Assembly: GCA_944990035.1 (NCBI GenBank)
Contig: CALYLX010000144.1
Span: forward strand, 372,001-436,000
Direction of reading: 5' to 3'
Origin: Clitopilus passeckerianus
Taxonomy: Eukaryota > Basidiomycota > Agaricomycetes > Agaricales > Entolomataceae
DNA length: 64,000 nucleotides
Below, piece after piece: positions 23,981 through 34,503 of the stretch. Numbering within the stretch: position 1 is the first letter of the stretch; every line of letters begins with the position of its first letter. Under the pieces are notes generated by a model. The model had not been told where the DNA came from. It did not search any database and saw nothing but the letters and a program-made list of their open reading frames with translations. The position numbers and the translations under genes were made by a program.

Positions 23981-24164
23981 CATGGTCAGTTCAAGTTTTC
24001 GTTATGAAGGCACTATCACCGGGCGCTAAAAGGTGTCTACTAGCTGGTCACAGAAATGGCGATGTTCTAGTTTGTCACCGGCCCCATATGCATCTCAACC
24101 TACCAATTCAATGACATCCTCGTGTGGAACATCGCCAGAACCGGAGAGTTGTACTTTTATCGCC
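23981..24164 (+). pseudogene. 5' relic of a roadblock dynein light chain gene
   Basis: Homologous to the start of the intact gene at 30808. It keeps CCAAATCATG followed by GTCAG, the start-codon-only exon, and the region equivalent to the exon-2 beginning, down to the CGCCAGAACCGGAGAG segment. Frame is lost (an in-frame TAG arises in the exon-2 equivalent) and the homology stops where P450 sequence begins at about 24165. This is the seam of the tandem duplication. Confidence 0.7.
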
Positions 24165-24983
24165 TGCCCAGACACTTTCGGCGCTTACACCTTCCATCCA
24201 TCTCATGGCGGCCTATCTTCGTGTCCAACTGAGGATCCAGGAGGAGCTCGATGAAACCCTTTGGCCCCAAGAGCCTACCACACCCTTGCGATCTGGGCAA
24301 ACTGGTCTACCTCTATGCTGTTTTCAACGAGGTTCTGCGCTTCGCTCCGGTTATCAACCTAGGTGAGCCTTCATTGTTTGACTCCTACTAACTTCAACGA
24401 ATACTAACCGGCATGCCCTCTTAGGCCTCACACAAGATCGTCGAGGAGGATGGATACGAAGGTTACAGAATTCCTAAGGATTCCATTATCTTGGCCAATA
24501 TATGGTAATTCTGCTTACGCTTGCATACAATTCCAGCCTCATACTGATTAATTGGTCGCTAGGGCTATTATGAATGACCCAAATCTCTACCCAGAGCCGT
24601 CTGTTTTCTCTCCAGACCGCTTCATAACCTCGGTACCGCCATGTAAACCGACATCCTATGACCAACCTCAGCCTGATCCACGGAAATTCGCTTATGGGCT
24701 CGGTCATCGACCATGCCCAGGTGAGTGACACCTGTTTGGAACGAGAACTATTCTAACAGCTTATTTCAGGGTTAAACTTCGCAGAGACAATGATCTTGCT
24801 GACAATGGCTAGCATATTATCTCGATACATAATTTCGCTACCGGCTTGTGAGCCTATGCCAGTCCTTGAATTCACCAGCGGTATCACGAGGTGAGAATAT
24901 CTTTCAGCTCTCTTAAACACATGCTGACATCTTGTCGCAGCCACATTAAACCGTTTAATCTCTGCATACGGCCTCGGGTCTGA
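24165..24983 (+). pseudogene. truncated cytochrome P450 (3' half only)
   Basis: Copy of the 3' half of the P450 at 19296-21270, beginning inside the exon after the I-helix. Still readable are LSALTPSIHLMAAYLRVQL, HPCDLGKLVYLYAVF, EVLRFAP, PKDSIILANIW, FSPDRF and the heme loop GLGHRPCPG, ending CIRPRV. It has no N-terminal half or I-helix. Compared with the intact gene it carries a +1 change near 24255 (GATGAAACCCTTTGG against GATGATGCTTTTGG) and a 2-nt loss near 24427 (CTCACACAAG against CTCGCACACAAG). It cannot make a P450. It is fused directly downstream of the dynein light chain relic. Confidence 0.85.
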
Positions 24984-26039
24984 CCCGAAGTCGTTTTCGT
25001 TCGTCGTGGCGTGAGGAGGTGGAAACCAACAATACGGATCGACCATAATGTCGAACATTGATCACTAATAGAGCAGCCGTAAAGCCTGAGTAGACTACAG
25101 TAGCGCCCTATGCATTACAAAGTAATTAATCATCCAGGTCGAATATCTTTTGTGGCCTTCAGGGGAATGGCCATCACGGTGCAGAGCGAGAAGACACAAG
25201 CAGTGACTATAATATAGCTTGTTCAATCAGGTCTCGCGCCAAGTTAGCGCAATAGCTATCGGCTATCGAAGGTTCAAATGTATACCTTTTTGTGAAGTAT
25301 TCACTCGCGCAACCGCTCCCATCTCAAAATGGGCAGAGATTTACATTAATGGCGTAGAGTTCACTTTGATACGCGAGTGCGGCTTCTGTTTTCTGAACCC
25401 CAACTCAACATTGACTGGAACAACATCCCAATTGCTCAAACCCCTGTGTTGTTGTGACGAAATTATCCACCGCAGTCCAAAATGGCAACGGTGTCGGCTG
25501 TGGCTGGAGTGGGGAAACTCTATATGTCAGCATGAAGCACTCAGATAAATCCCAGATCGAGGTTAGTTTTGGAATCGGTGTCCAAATGAAGATAGGGTCA
25601 CAGGAGCTTGGGTACTTGCTAGAGCTTATTGACCGGGACCCTTCGATTGAGCGAAGGCTACTGGCAGCGCTTACACTGTAACAGGCATCCTCACCAGCCA
25701 ACTCACAATCCAAATCCTCGTTTTGTGCCCAAATAATCATCGGTGGCGTCAGCCTTTGCTACAGGCTATGCGACCTTTCCATGAGCTTCCTCCTTCTACC
25801 TTCATGATGAGTCTTGACTAGTTAGTTCTTGCAGGAGCCCCATTTTGCGGCACTCTCCGGTTCCTTCCCTGTGGAACACATTGATCTCGAGGAAATCCTT
25901 GGCCCCTGCGGCGAGAGAATTCCATAAGCATGAGAGATATCCTCGTGCTTCTGATCCCGGTGATCTCGAGGAACCCCTCTGTTAAAATCTTGAACGACCG
26001 CCGGTGCCGCCAGTTCTTCCCATCCCTCTCGTACTTGCG
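24984..26039. other. spacer between P450 pseudogene and DUF6533 copy 2
   Basis: Non-coding. Both ends match the spacer of unit 1. The middle (about 25200-25640) is missing from unit 1 but partly present in unit 3, which points to a deletion in unit 1. Open frames here show no recognisable motif. Confidence 0.55.
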
Positions 26040-27706
26040 ATGCCAGGCACATCGCTACCCCCAGAGACAGTGCCAGTGGAAGAATTCGAGACTATTGCTT
26101 ATCATATCGTTATTTTCAAGTACTATGCACTGGCCTCCTTTGGTACGCACTGACTTTAACTTATCTTTTCATCGAAGCCATTCATTGATTGGGCCGGATT
26201 TATAGTTATGCTGGCCTACGACACTATATTGACGCTGGACCGGGAGATACGGGCGATATGGAGGGCGACGTGGTCCGGGGTTAAGGTGCTTTTCTTGTTT
26301 AATCGGTACGATCCAATCCAATATCTCAATCGCTGGCCTCTCTCTCATGATTAGCAGTTGGGCACCGCTAGCTTATCCAGTACTCATAGCGGGTAAGTCT
26401 CCGCTATAGGCGTTTTAAGTGAGATTAATAGCCTCTCCACATTATTTAGCGTTAACCTCCAACTGGAGCTTCTCAGTTCGTTGCTTTCCCTCCTTTCGGC
26501 TCGACCAAACTAATCTTTGTATACAGATGTATGTTCTCAGCGGTCTCCTAGGTCACCTTTTGTCTTCATGTTCTCGCAGATGTCAATCATATGCCCTGTT
26601 CCCTGGAGTTTTCAATCTGATTCAACAAGTTACGCTCGGATGTATGTATTGGCCCAATCCTCCTTTTCTGTTCTACAACTCACTACCTGCATCCAGGTAT
26701 CCTCCTTCTCTTCATGTTCGCAATCTTCAACCGCAACCGAAAAATTGTGTACATCGTCGCCTTCACAATCCTTGCTCAAATCGCCGTCACCGGCTGGTCA
26801 TTGGCTGTTTTGATTGCTAGCCCATTACCTCCAGAGACCAAAGGATGTTCGTAAACCCATCCCGTTATCAGGCTTCCACGGCCGGATGACTGAACCCCCG
26901 CTTTTCTTCCTAGGTATCTTGGGTCGCTTACCAGGAACTGGACTTCGTAAGTTTCTTTCCTGGATGTAATGATTCTGTTGTTTTTACGGCGTGGCCTACA
27001 GGCATAATTGCGGGGTGGATAATGCAACTGGTGTTCATATCTGTCGTTTTCTGTCTTATGATCTGGAAAGCATTCCAACTACGGAGAGCGGAGGTGAATG
27101 CACCACTTATAGAGGTCCTCACGAGGGATGGGCTCCAGCACTTCGAGTATCTTCCTTTTCACGCCGACCATGACTTTGTGCTGACGCTTTTCGGAAGTGT
27201 GATTTTTGGAGCCAACTTCATTAACGTTATGACTTTTGCGGTTCGTGCATTACTATATAAGTCTTGAACCCATTTATCTGACTTATGTCTCCCTCCAGCT
27301 CGGCAAGGTAGTAATACCTCACGTCTACAATTTCCCCCGCGACTGACCCGACGCTATTCCAACAGCCAGATGTCCGGCCAATGAACGCAGTCTTCAGTGC
27401 GCTGTATGCTCCTTTAACCTCCGCGCCAACCGTTAATCGCTGACACATATGTCCAGAATAACAGTTGTGATAAGCAGCCGCATGATTTTGAGCGTGCGAG
27501 AAGAGGCTGATAGGTGTCGCTACCCAGTTTCAATGACGACGAGCCTAATGGACCAATACACACTGCCTATGATACCAACCTCTACTCCACCTCCAATACG
27601 GCCGTACCAACCTGAGAATGATTCAGAGTTAGACTTGAGAAAGATTACGGAGGCCTACCTGAAGGAGGCGGGAGCTTCGCCAAATCACCCACACGCAGAG
27701 GTCTGA
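26040..27706 (+). CDS. DUF6533-domain multi-span membrane protein (copy 2)
   Basis: Close paralogue of copy 1 within duplication unit 2. It starts MPGTSLPPETVPVEEF. Blocks: FKYYALASF joined to the YDTILTLDREIRAIW region, CQSYALFPGVFNLIQQVTLG, FMFAIFNRNRKIVYIVAFTI, LAQIAVTGWSL, LGRLPGTGLR, MQLVFISVVFCLMIWKAF and VVISSRMILSVREEADR. The tail ends SPNHPHAEV. Between NWSFS (exon end 26475) and CQSY the model uses a 2-nt exon, AT at 26527-26528. In this copy only, the first flanking intron is 51 nt with no stop, so its retention would add 17 residues in frame. Otherwise intact; predicted seven-span membrane protein of unknown role. Confidence 0.8.
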
Positions 27707-28746
27707 GAGCGGCGGCCCGGGGGAAACATAGGCTTGGTTATTTACGCTGGCTTACACCATCCCTTCTCGTGCGTTCTTTATGCAACGCTATTATTGGTAA
27801 CAAGTTTGTTCTCTGGACTTCCGGTACCAGTATACCACTGTATATTGCAATGTAGCATATATTACATCCATACCCCTATTATTCTTACTTGTATGATACC
27901 ACTGCAGTATGTAATTAGACCCTAGGCTTTCCCCAGGAACCAAGTTTTAAAAGAAGTTTTTCGCGACCCAAGCGCGCGATTGGAATCTCTAAGTATTGGA
28001 CGCGTCTGCATCACGTGTTTAACATGACCCGATCTTGACGTCGAAGAGGTGGGAGACGCAGGCCGTTCCTCTCCACCAAATCATGTTATGAAGGCACTAT
28101 CTATTTACTCCTGCTTCAGTGCATGTATACTACTTCCTCCATGTCTGTTCTTGAGCCACAACGTTCACCATCGCCTTGACCAAAATTATACCTCCTCACA
28201 TTCCCTCAAATTCTCGTGAGCGAGATTTTTCAGGACGGATACGAGGCTACAGCGGCTGCTACTGGAGTGGGTATAATACGTCAACCTGATGATGAAGCAC
28301 TCAGAGGAATCCCATTGAGCTTAGCCAGCAAATGATGGGACAGGGTTACAAGAGCTTGGGCGCTTTACCCTGCCATCTGAGCGACGACGACTGGATCAAC
28401 TCATGGACATCTTCAGCCCCGGACTCTCATCCCAAATCCCATTTCGGGTCCAAAAATAGCCATCAACGACCCCAACCCTTGCGACGGGCTGTTGGAACCT
28501 TCAAGGACTATTCATCGCGGTTCTAAATCCTGGCTTCCGCAGAACTTTGAACTGCTTGGCTCTTAGCGGATTTTCTCGGATTTCCCCGATCCCGATTCCT
28601 TGGAACTCACTGGGCTTGCAGGCAAGCGTCGTCCCCAACCACGAGATAACTATATAAGCGTAAGAAACTCAGGCGACCTCCCCCACAGTAAATGTACAAT
28701 TGGCGTCCGACGCGCCTTCTCGAAACGTCCTTCCGTTTGTATTCCT
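27707..28746. other. spacer between DUF6533 copies 2 and 3, with duplication scars
   Basis: It contains the CACGTG at 28012-28017 and a remnant of the light chain start (about 28072-28101, CCAAATCATG with the following GTCAGTT... segment deleted). Spacer sequence shared with unit 2 follows (about 28260-28530). A TATA box for copy 3 lies at the right. No intact gene. Confidence 0.55.
28651..28660 (+). promoter_or_regulatory. TATA-like element of DUF6533 copy 3
   Basis: TATATAAGCG lies 87-96 nt before the start codon at 28747. Confidence 0.5.
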
Positions 28747-30435
28747 ATGTCATGGCCATCGCTGGTGCTAGAGGCGGTGAAAGCCGTAGAAACGACAGCG
28801 TATCATCTCTACGCTTTTAAGTATTATGCACTGGGTTCCTTCGGTAAGTACCTACCCAAATAGCGTCTTTCGAGTTGGAATGACTGAGATATATAGTTAT
28901 GTTGGTATATGATACTCTGCTGACGCTAGACCGGGAAGTCGAGGCAATTTGGAGGGCAAGATGGTCGTGCGTTAAGGTGCTCTTCCTGTTCAATCGGTAG
29001 AGTCAGATCCCTCGATCTCGGGCATTGTTCCTCAAGCCTCATATATTGCAGCTATGCACCGATAGTTGCTTATGCGGTATCCACAGTAGGCAAGTATCCA
29101 TTCAAGAGCCATACCAAATATTCCCAACGAGCCCTCTTCCCCGTTGACCAGCATTACATGCCAACTGGGCATTCTCTGTACGTGCAATGCTTTGCCGGGT
29201 TTGCACCACGACTAAACTCACTTTCAGACGTATGTTCACGGTCTCACAAGGTATTCGTTGCCTAATCGTCTTACAACAGATGCCAATCGTATGCCTTGTT
29301 CCCCGGTGTCTTCAACTTAATTCAGCAAGGCACGCTTGGATGTACGCATTATTGGCAATTACACCGATTTTTATTCATTCTCTAACATATCGCTGACATC
29401 CAGGCATCCTACTTCTCTTCATGTTCGCAATCTTTAATCGCAGTCGAATCATTCTCGGAATCGTTGCCACCACCATCCTCGCTCAAATTGTCGTTACTGG
29501 CTGGTCACTTACCGTCATGGTCGCCATCCCATTGCCGCCTGGATTCGTAGGATGTTCGTACTAAGCCCCACTTCGCTAAGCTTCCGTGCAGACTTACTAA
29601 GGCTCCACTTTCTTACCAGGTATATGGGGACGTAAATCAGGAACCGGACTTCGTACGCTTCCCTTCTGTGCTGTTGTTGTTGTGGTTGCTTACAGTAGCT
29701 GGCCTGTAGGCATAATCACAGGGTGGATAATGCAACTGGTGTTCGTCACCGTCATTTTCACGCTCATGATCTGGAAAGCATTTCAACTGCGGAGGGAAAA
29801 GGTGGATGCACCACTTATTGAGGTCCTTACAAAGGATGGGCTCAAACACTTCAGGTACACCCGCTCACCTTCACCAACGTGGGATTCGTGCTAAAATATT
29901 AAGAAAGCGTGATATTTGCGGTCAATTTGATCAACGTAATGACATTTTCGGTCAGTATATCGATGTCAATTTCCAGCGTAAAATAATCTGATGGCTCTCC
30001 TTACAGCTCGCGAGGGTACGCCTGAGTCAATTTACGGCTGCAGTCTGGAGTATGGCCTGCTGCTGACCTCTCACTTTCACTTCTCCGAATAGCCGGCCGA
30101 TCTTCGACCACTTAACGCGACCTTTAGTGCTCTGTATGCTTTGAATACTTCCGTACGCGCTATATCTTGCTGACTACGCTTCTAGACTAACAGTTGTCGT
30201 GACCAACCGCATGATTCTCAGTGTTCGTGAAGAAGCAGACAGGTTTCGCTACGCGGAGGCCGGCGCCGTAGGCGGCTACACGCCACATACGGCAGGAACC
30301 TCTCAGTGCTCACCAGTACAGTCATATGGGCTTGATGACGATACAGAATTGGACCTACGAAGGATCACGGAAGTCTATGTGAAGGAGACGGAATCCTGGC
30401 CGAGTCAGCGAACTCAAAGTAGACCAGATGAATAA
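28747..30435 (+). CDS. DUF6533-domain multi-span membrane protein (copy 3)
   Basis: Paralogue of copies 1 and 2. It starts MSWPSLVLEAVKAV. Blocks: FKYYALGSFVMLVYDTLLTLDRE, FLFNRYAPIVAYAV, CQSYALFPGVFNLIQQGTLG, LLLFMFAIFNRSRIILGIVA, LAQIVVTGWSL, MQLVFVTVIFTLMIWKAF and VVVTNRMILSVREEADRF. The tail ends QSRPDE. Two splicing oddities. The intron after YAVSTV appears to use a GC donor (G at 29089, then GCAAGT at 29090). Two introns also flank a 2-nt exon, AC at 29228-29229, between NWAFS and CQSY, giving a Thr codon with the next A. Both are needed to keep the family frame. The intact dynein light chain gene follows directly on the same strand. Confidence 0.8.
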
Positions 30436-30730
30436 TCACTACGGTCGTATCCTGGAACTGGCTCCTCGGACAACTGTACCACCTAGTAAACCACATCGCT
30501 GTTCTTTCCCCACGCATTTACGTTGGATCGATGACTTGATTTTTGCGAGGATTTCTGGATATTTCTATGGTCTACTGTTTTATAATATAAAGGGTAATTT
30601 TGTATAATAGGGCTCTCGCATGAAGCACATTGAATATGACCAGTATCACCTGTGGTACAACTAGGTTAGCTTCCGGATGGCCGCTTTCTGCTTGTCGTTC
30701 TTCGCGTCAAAGACAAAGACGTGTCGATAT

Positions 30731-30736
30731 CACGTG
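30731..30736. promoter_or_regulatory. CACGTG palindrome in the dynein light chain promoter
   Basis: Lies 72-77 nt before the start codon of the intact light chain gene and is conserved in both upstream duplicate promoters. Probable bHLH-type site by motif. Confidence 0.45.
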
Positions 30737-30807
30737 CATTGCATGACCCATTCTGTCAATAGGTGCAAACAAGGGCGGACATTCTGAAGGTTCCTCTCGA
30801 CCAAATC

Positions 30808-31386
30808 ATGGTCAGTTCAAGCGTTCGCTATGAAGGCCCTAGCACCCGCTAACAAACACCTACCATTAGGCCACAGAAACAGCGACGTCAATATCTAGCC
30901 CGACGCAGGCCCCATATGCACCTCACCCCACCAATCCAATAGCATCCGCACCGGGAATGTCGCCAGAACTGGAGAGCACACTCGCACTGTTATCCGCACA
31001 TCGGTCGGTTTTAGGATACATGCTGGTATCAAGAGGGCAACCAGCGAGTATAATCAGGCAGTCTGGGGTCATATTTGAGGGAGAGCAGGGGAGGAAATAC
31101 GCGAGGGTGGTTAGCAGGATTGTGGCCAGCGTCCAGGGTGGTTTGGAAGAGATTCATGCTGGAGAAACAGAAGGCGTGAGTTGTTCCATGGAACTGCTAA
31201 ATATCAATGTCTCTTAACGAATATCCCATCAGGATGAGGTTAAATTCATGAGGATACGGACGAAGCGGCACGAGTTGATGATTTCGCCTGGTATGTTTCT
31301 GTATACCGACTAGGCGCCTTCCCAACCACTCATTCAGAGCAGATGACAGGTACCTACTCGCTGTGCTCCATGATCCCGCTACATAG
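30808..31386 (+). CDS. dynein light chain, roadblock/LC7 type
   Basis: Roadblock-family light chain, which binds dynein intermediate chains in the motor complex. Four exons (30808-30810, 30870-31175, 31233-31290, 31340-31386) give 137 residues. Exon 1 codes only the initiator Met; intron 1 (GTCAGT...TAG) begins right after ATG. The protein has a ~30-residue Ser/Pro/Ala-rich leader and then the roadblock fold: LESTLALLSAHRSVLGYML, IIRQSGVIFEGEQGRKYARVV, VKFMRIRTKRHELMISP and DRYLLAVLHDPAT at the C-terminus. This is the usual family ending. The start is supported by two upstream relics that preserve the same ATG/GTCAG or its flanks. Last member of a three-unit tandem duplication. Confidence 0.9.
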
Positions 31387-31933
31387 CGCGATGTCTTCCA
31401 TACTTGCACCCCTTTCTGATACCCTGCACTTATACACCGCGTCCCCAAAGTCTACGCACGACCTTCAGAACACATGGAATAGCACGTTGGACTGCGAAAC
31501 TTATGCTGGCTCCCGAAGTAAACATTCGCTGTCAAAATTTTGTGCCATTGGAAAGCAAATGAGCTGGACGAGCTTTTGGCTTCGTCAGCGGCCAATGAAA
31601 TGGATTATTCCGTTAAAAACATGTTAGGGCCAGGGGCCGTTATTGAATGCTTTGAGAACGCCCTCCGTAGATGGGTGTTCGGTTTCACGCCTTTTGTAAG
31701 GTAGCCTTTATGAATCTGCGTCAAGCTAACAGAACCGAGCCGCAATGGTGCGGAAAACGGACCGAGGAGTCCTGTGGCTATGGTGACTGTTTGGTCCCGC
31801 TTGCTCCGGCTTGACGATGACGAGGTCGACGGCGAGCAAGGCTTGTTCCGCGTCCCCCTCGGTATAAAAGTTTCGCAAGTCCCCTGGATTCCGGCTCTGC
31901 TTCATCCTTGGAACCTTCACGAACAGCTCAACC
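31387..31933. other. intergenic region with MDM35 promoter
   Basis: No gene supported. The right side has a good TATA box at 31861 followed by C/T-rich DNA. Confidence 0.55.
31861..31870 (+). promoter_or_regulatory. TATA box of MDM35
   Basis: GGTATAAAAG lies 64-73 nt before the start codon. Confidence 0.55.
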
Positions 31934-32317
31934 ATGTCCGAGAGTCTTTCACCGGAATGCACGCCACTCAAGCAGGAATATGATTCCTGTTTCAATGCTT
32001 GGTTTGAAGGATATCTTGAACCAGCAGTAGCAGCCTCAGCCTCGAAGAAACAGCGAGATGAATACACACAGAAGAAAGCACAAGAGTTCCAGGACAAGTG
32101 CGGGAAAGTATGGGAGAGCTATAGGCAGTGTGTTCAGGTATGTGCATGAGTGGCATTCTTGCACTGAATAAAGATTTGACGGAAAGTTTCATCATCACAG
32201 AAAGCTGTTAAAGACAGAGGTCTAGAAACACTACTGCAACAAGCACGAGAAGAATATCCTTTAACGGAGCCACCATCTTCTGCGTCATCATCCACGCCTT
32301 CGTCCAAGTCGTCGTAG
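31934..32317 (+). CDS. MDM35: mitochondrial intermembrane-space protein Mdm35/TRIAP1
   Basis: Twin CX9C protein that escorts Ups/PRELI lipid-transfer proteins in the mitochondrial intermembrane space. Two exons (31934-32137 and 32201-32317) with a GTATGT...CACAG intron give 106 residues. CX9C motif 1 is CTPLKQEYDSC and motif 2 is CGKVWESYRQC. The conserved linker FNAWFEGYLEP and the following VQKAVKDRGLETLL match the family. A short Ser-rich tail (PPSSASSSTPSSKSS) follows. Length and motif spacing are normal. A TATA box lies just upstream. Confidence 0.95.
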
Positions 32318-32905
32318 CCTGAGCCATCAGGAACATCTGGATTCTGCCACCCAGGTCTCCGCCACATAAAAAGTAAGAGGTCAAGAATGCTCCTACATGT
32401 CTCCCCTTGCTGATGTGACATTTCCTCATTTTCAGGCGCCCCGGCAGACCGGAAAGTTGCTGTAATACTCAAATTCGGAGCCCGGCTTTCGACGGAAGCA
32501 GGTGCTATACTCTACACGAGGTTGTCTCATTGAAGACTTTCGTCGACATCTGTCCGCTATTCAATCTCTACTCAAATGTATAATTTCACAATTAATAACA
32601 ATGTATCACCTATGACACCACCAAACGAACGTTTCCTTCCAGGTCCAAGCAATAGACGAGCGACTATGTCTCTCTCCCTCGGTCACTATTCTTGAGGTTT
32701 GAAGTCCCCTCAACTGGCTTTTCCCCTTCATAATCCTGGTTGAATTTGCACCGCTTCCAAAGATGTTACCAGCGTAAGGCTACGGCCATTGACGCAGGCA
32801 GCTCCAAATGCACATGATTAGGTCAACTGGAAAGCTGATTCATCGTTTCGTATCCAAGTAACCCAGTTGATTTCATCCACCATCCCTTGACCATCCGATA
32901 CCCCT
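32318..32905. other. intergenic region
   Basis: About 590 nt. It should include the MDM35 3' end and the promoter of the oxygenase gene. No gene seen. Confidence 0.5.
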
Positions 32906-34503
32906 ATGTTGAGAAATCCAATCCAGATCGTGGACTTCGCTCCGTTCCTAGATGGACCTGAGAAGCAGTGGACTGCAGATCAAATCCTCGAGTCGTTCAA
33001 ATCGGCCGGATTCGTCTACCTCACGAATTTCGGGCTGTCGAGCGAGGATGTGCAAGAGATGTTTGACTGGGTAGGCAAACAGCTGTATCTTCCGTAGGGT
33101 GTGTTAACTCATGCCGTGACAGTCGAAACGCTTCTTCTCCCTTCCTCACGAGTCCAAAATGCTCGCTCCTCATCCAGAATCTGGGGTACACCATCGAGGT
33201 TAGAAGATTCGGTTACAAGTGCAGCTGGGGCCTTCACTGATCCTCGTTATGTCGCAACCCAGGATACTCCTACCCCTGCCAGGAAAAGGTAGTCCAGTAC
33301 TCAGACTCGGGAGACTCATTTACCACTCCACCACCGAATATGAAAGAGTCTTTCGATGTCGGACGGGAGGACGACGACTTGATGCCAAACATCTGGCTGC
33401 CCGAGGGTGTCCTCCCAGGTTTTAAGGAAGCGTGTTTGGCGTTTCATCGGGTGAGTGTATTCACTAGTGGTCAAGTCTGCGTACGTGGCTCCTGACGAAG
33501 TGGACAGAAATGCTACGAGGTTGAGAAGAACATCCTCCGCGCCCTCGCCTTGGGTCTTGGATTGGAGGAAGAATGGTTCTTGAAGTATCACAAGACGGCA
33601 AGTAATCAGCTAAGGCTACATCACTATCCTAGGTACGGGTTGGACTCGCTATTTCCTGATAGGGTGTTGAACAATTCTCCTCGATAACGCAGCATACCTC
33701 TCGAATCGCTCGAGACGAACAAAGCGACGCGGATCGGGAGTCATACAGATTTTGACACCCTAACAGTTAGTTCCTTGTACCCTTCTTCTCAAAGAAGTGA
33801 ACCAACCCGAGGCAGTTCCTCTTCCAAGACGACGTGGGAGGCCTCGAAGTCGAGGACCCGAGCGAACCTGGGAAGTTTGTGGTACGCAGTTCTCAAGTTC
33901 ATCTCTATACCAGGCTTTAAGACCGATTTTGTGTCTGCGAATCATTTGAAGGCAGTACCACCCGTCCCTGGCTCCATCGTTCTCAACGCGGGAGATTTTT
34001 TGCGACGATGTAAGACCCTTCTTCGGTTGATCTGTAATCCTATACCTCATTGACTGGTGTCATTGTAATGGTTCTTAGGGTCGAATGATACTATAAAAAG
34101 CACGATGCATCGCGTCGTTGCACCTCCGAACGCGGTGACGAAGGATGGTATGCTTCCTTCCCGATATTCCATACCCTACGTAAGTTTTGCTCCCTTCATT
34201 CTATATTTCTTCGGCTGCTGAACAGTGTATTCCACATACAACATCTACAGTTCTGCCCCCCTGTACGTTTTTCTAGTTTCCCACTGCACATACCTCGCTC
34301 GACGATTTGCATGCTTGCTTGTCCATAGGACTTCTCTACGATCATTGACGCTATCCCTGGAACTTGGTCGGCAGATCAGCCCAAGAAATATGAGCCTGTC
34401 TCGGTAAGTGTGCTCCTCAACACTGTGGTGGTTGTCACTTAGATTGGTTGGGGTGACACAGGTGAAGGAATATGCGATGAAGCGGCTTGCTGGAAATTAT
34501 TGA
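32906..34503 (+). CDS. 2-oxoglutarate/Fe(II)-dependent oxygenase, isopenicillin N synthase-like
   Basis: Soluble oxygenase of the IPNS-like DIOX_N plus 2OG-FeII superfamily. It starts MLRNPIQIVDFAPFLDG. The N-terminal domain continues IVDFAPFL, FKSAGFVYLTNFGL, WSKRFFSLPHESKMLAPHP and HHRGYSYPCQEKV. The Fe site is SHTDFD (His, Asp) and STMHRVV (distal His), and the 2OG-binding Arg is in PSRYSIPYF. The C-terminus is VKEYAMKRLAGNY. About ten introns of 45-65 nt are required. The model hinges on removing GTAGGC...GACAG at about 33071-33120 to join MFDW to SKRFF, and GTTAGA...CCCAG at about 33202-33263 to join HHRG to YSY. With these the frame is open to the stop. Substrate unknown; fungal relatives include gibberellin- and secondary-metabolite-type oxygenases. 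Confidence 0.9.

Larger units (their letters stand above)
20459..24164 (+). repeat. tandem duplication unit 1 (P450 3' half, DUF6533 copy 1, dynein light chain 5' relic)
   Basis: The sequence from the P450 exon starting AGACACTTTCGGCGCTTA, through the intergenic spacer and the DUF6533 gene, to a 5' fragment of the roadblock light chain gene is repeated in the same order from 24165 onward. Coding and non-coding parts are both conserved, so this is DNA duplication and not separate gene families drifting together. Compared with unit 2, this unit lacks about 430 nt in the spacer between the P450 end and the DUF6533 gene. Confidence 0.8.
24165..28235 (+). repeat. tandem duplication unit 2 (P450 pseudogene, DUF6533 copy 2, short dynein relic)
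   Basis: Second copy of the unit described at 20459-24164, same orientation. The spacer is longer than in unit 1. The right boundary is blurred; homology to the light chain leader ends about 28100. A short P450-like scrap, GGACGGATACGAGGCTACAG, appears at about 28234. Confidence 0.7.
28236..31386 (+). repeat. tandem duplication unit 3 (DUF6533 copy 3, intact dynein light chain)
   Basis: Third copy of the spacer plus DUF6533 plus light-chain-promoter block. It lacks P450 coding sequence apart from a possible scrap at its left edge, and ends with the only intact light chain gene. Confidence 0.65.

Noticed and set aside
19296..34503. A biosynthetic gene cluster built around the P450 and the 2OG oxygenase
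   Set aside because: No polyketide synthase, NRPS, terpene synthase or other core enzyme lies in the window, and the two oxygenases are separated by housekeeping genes.
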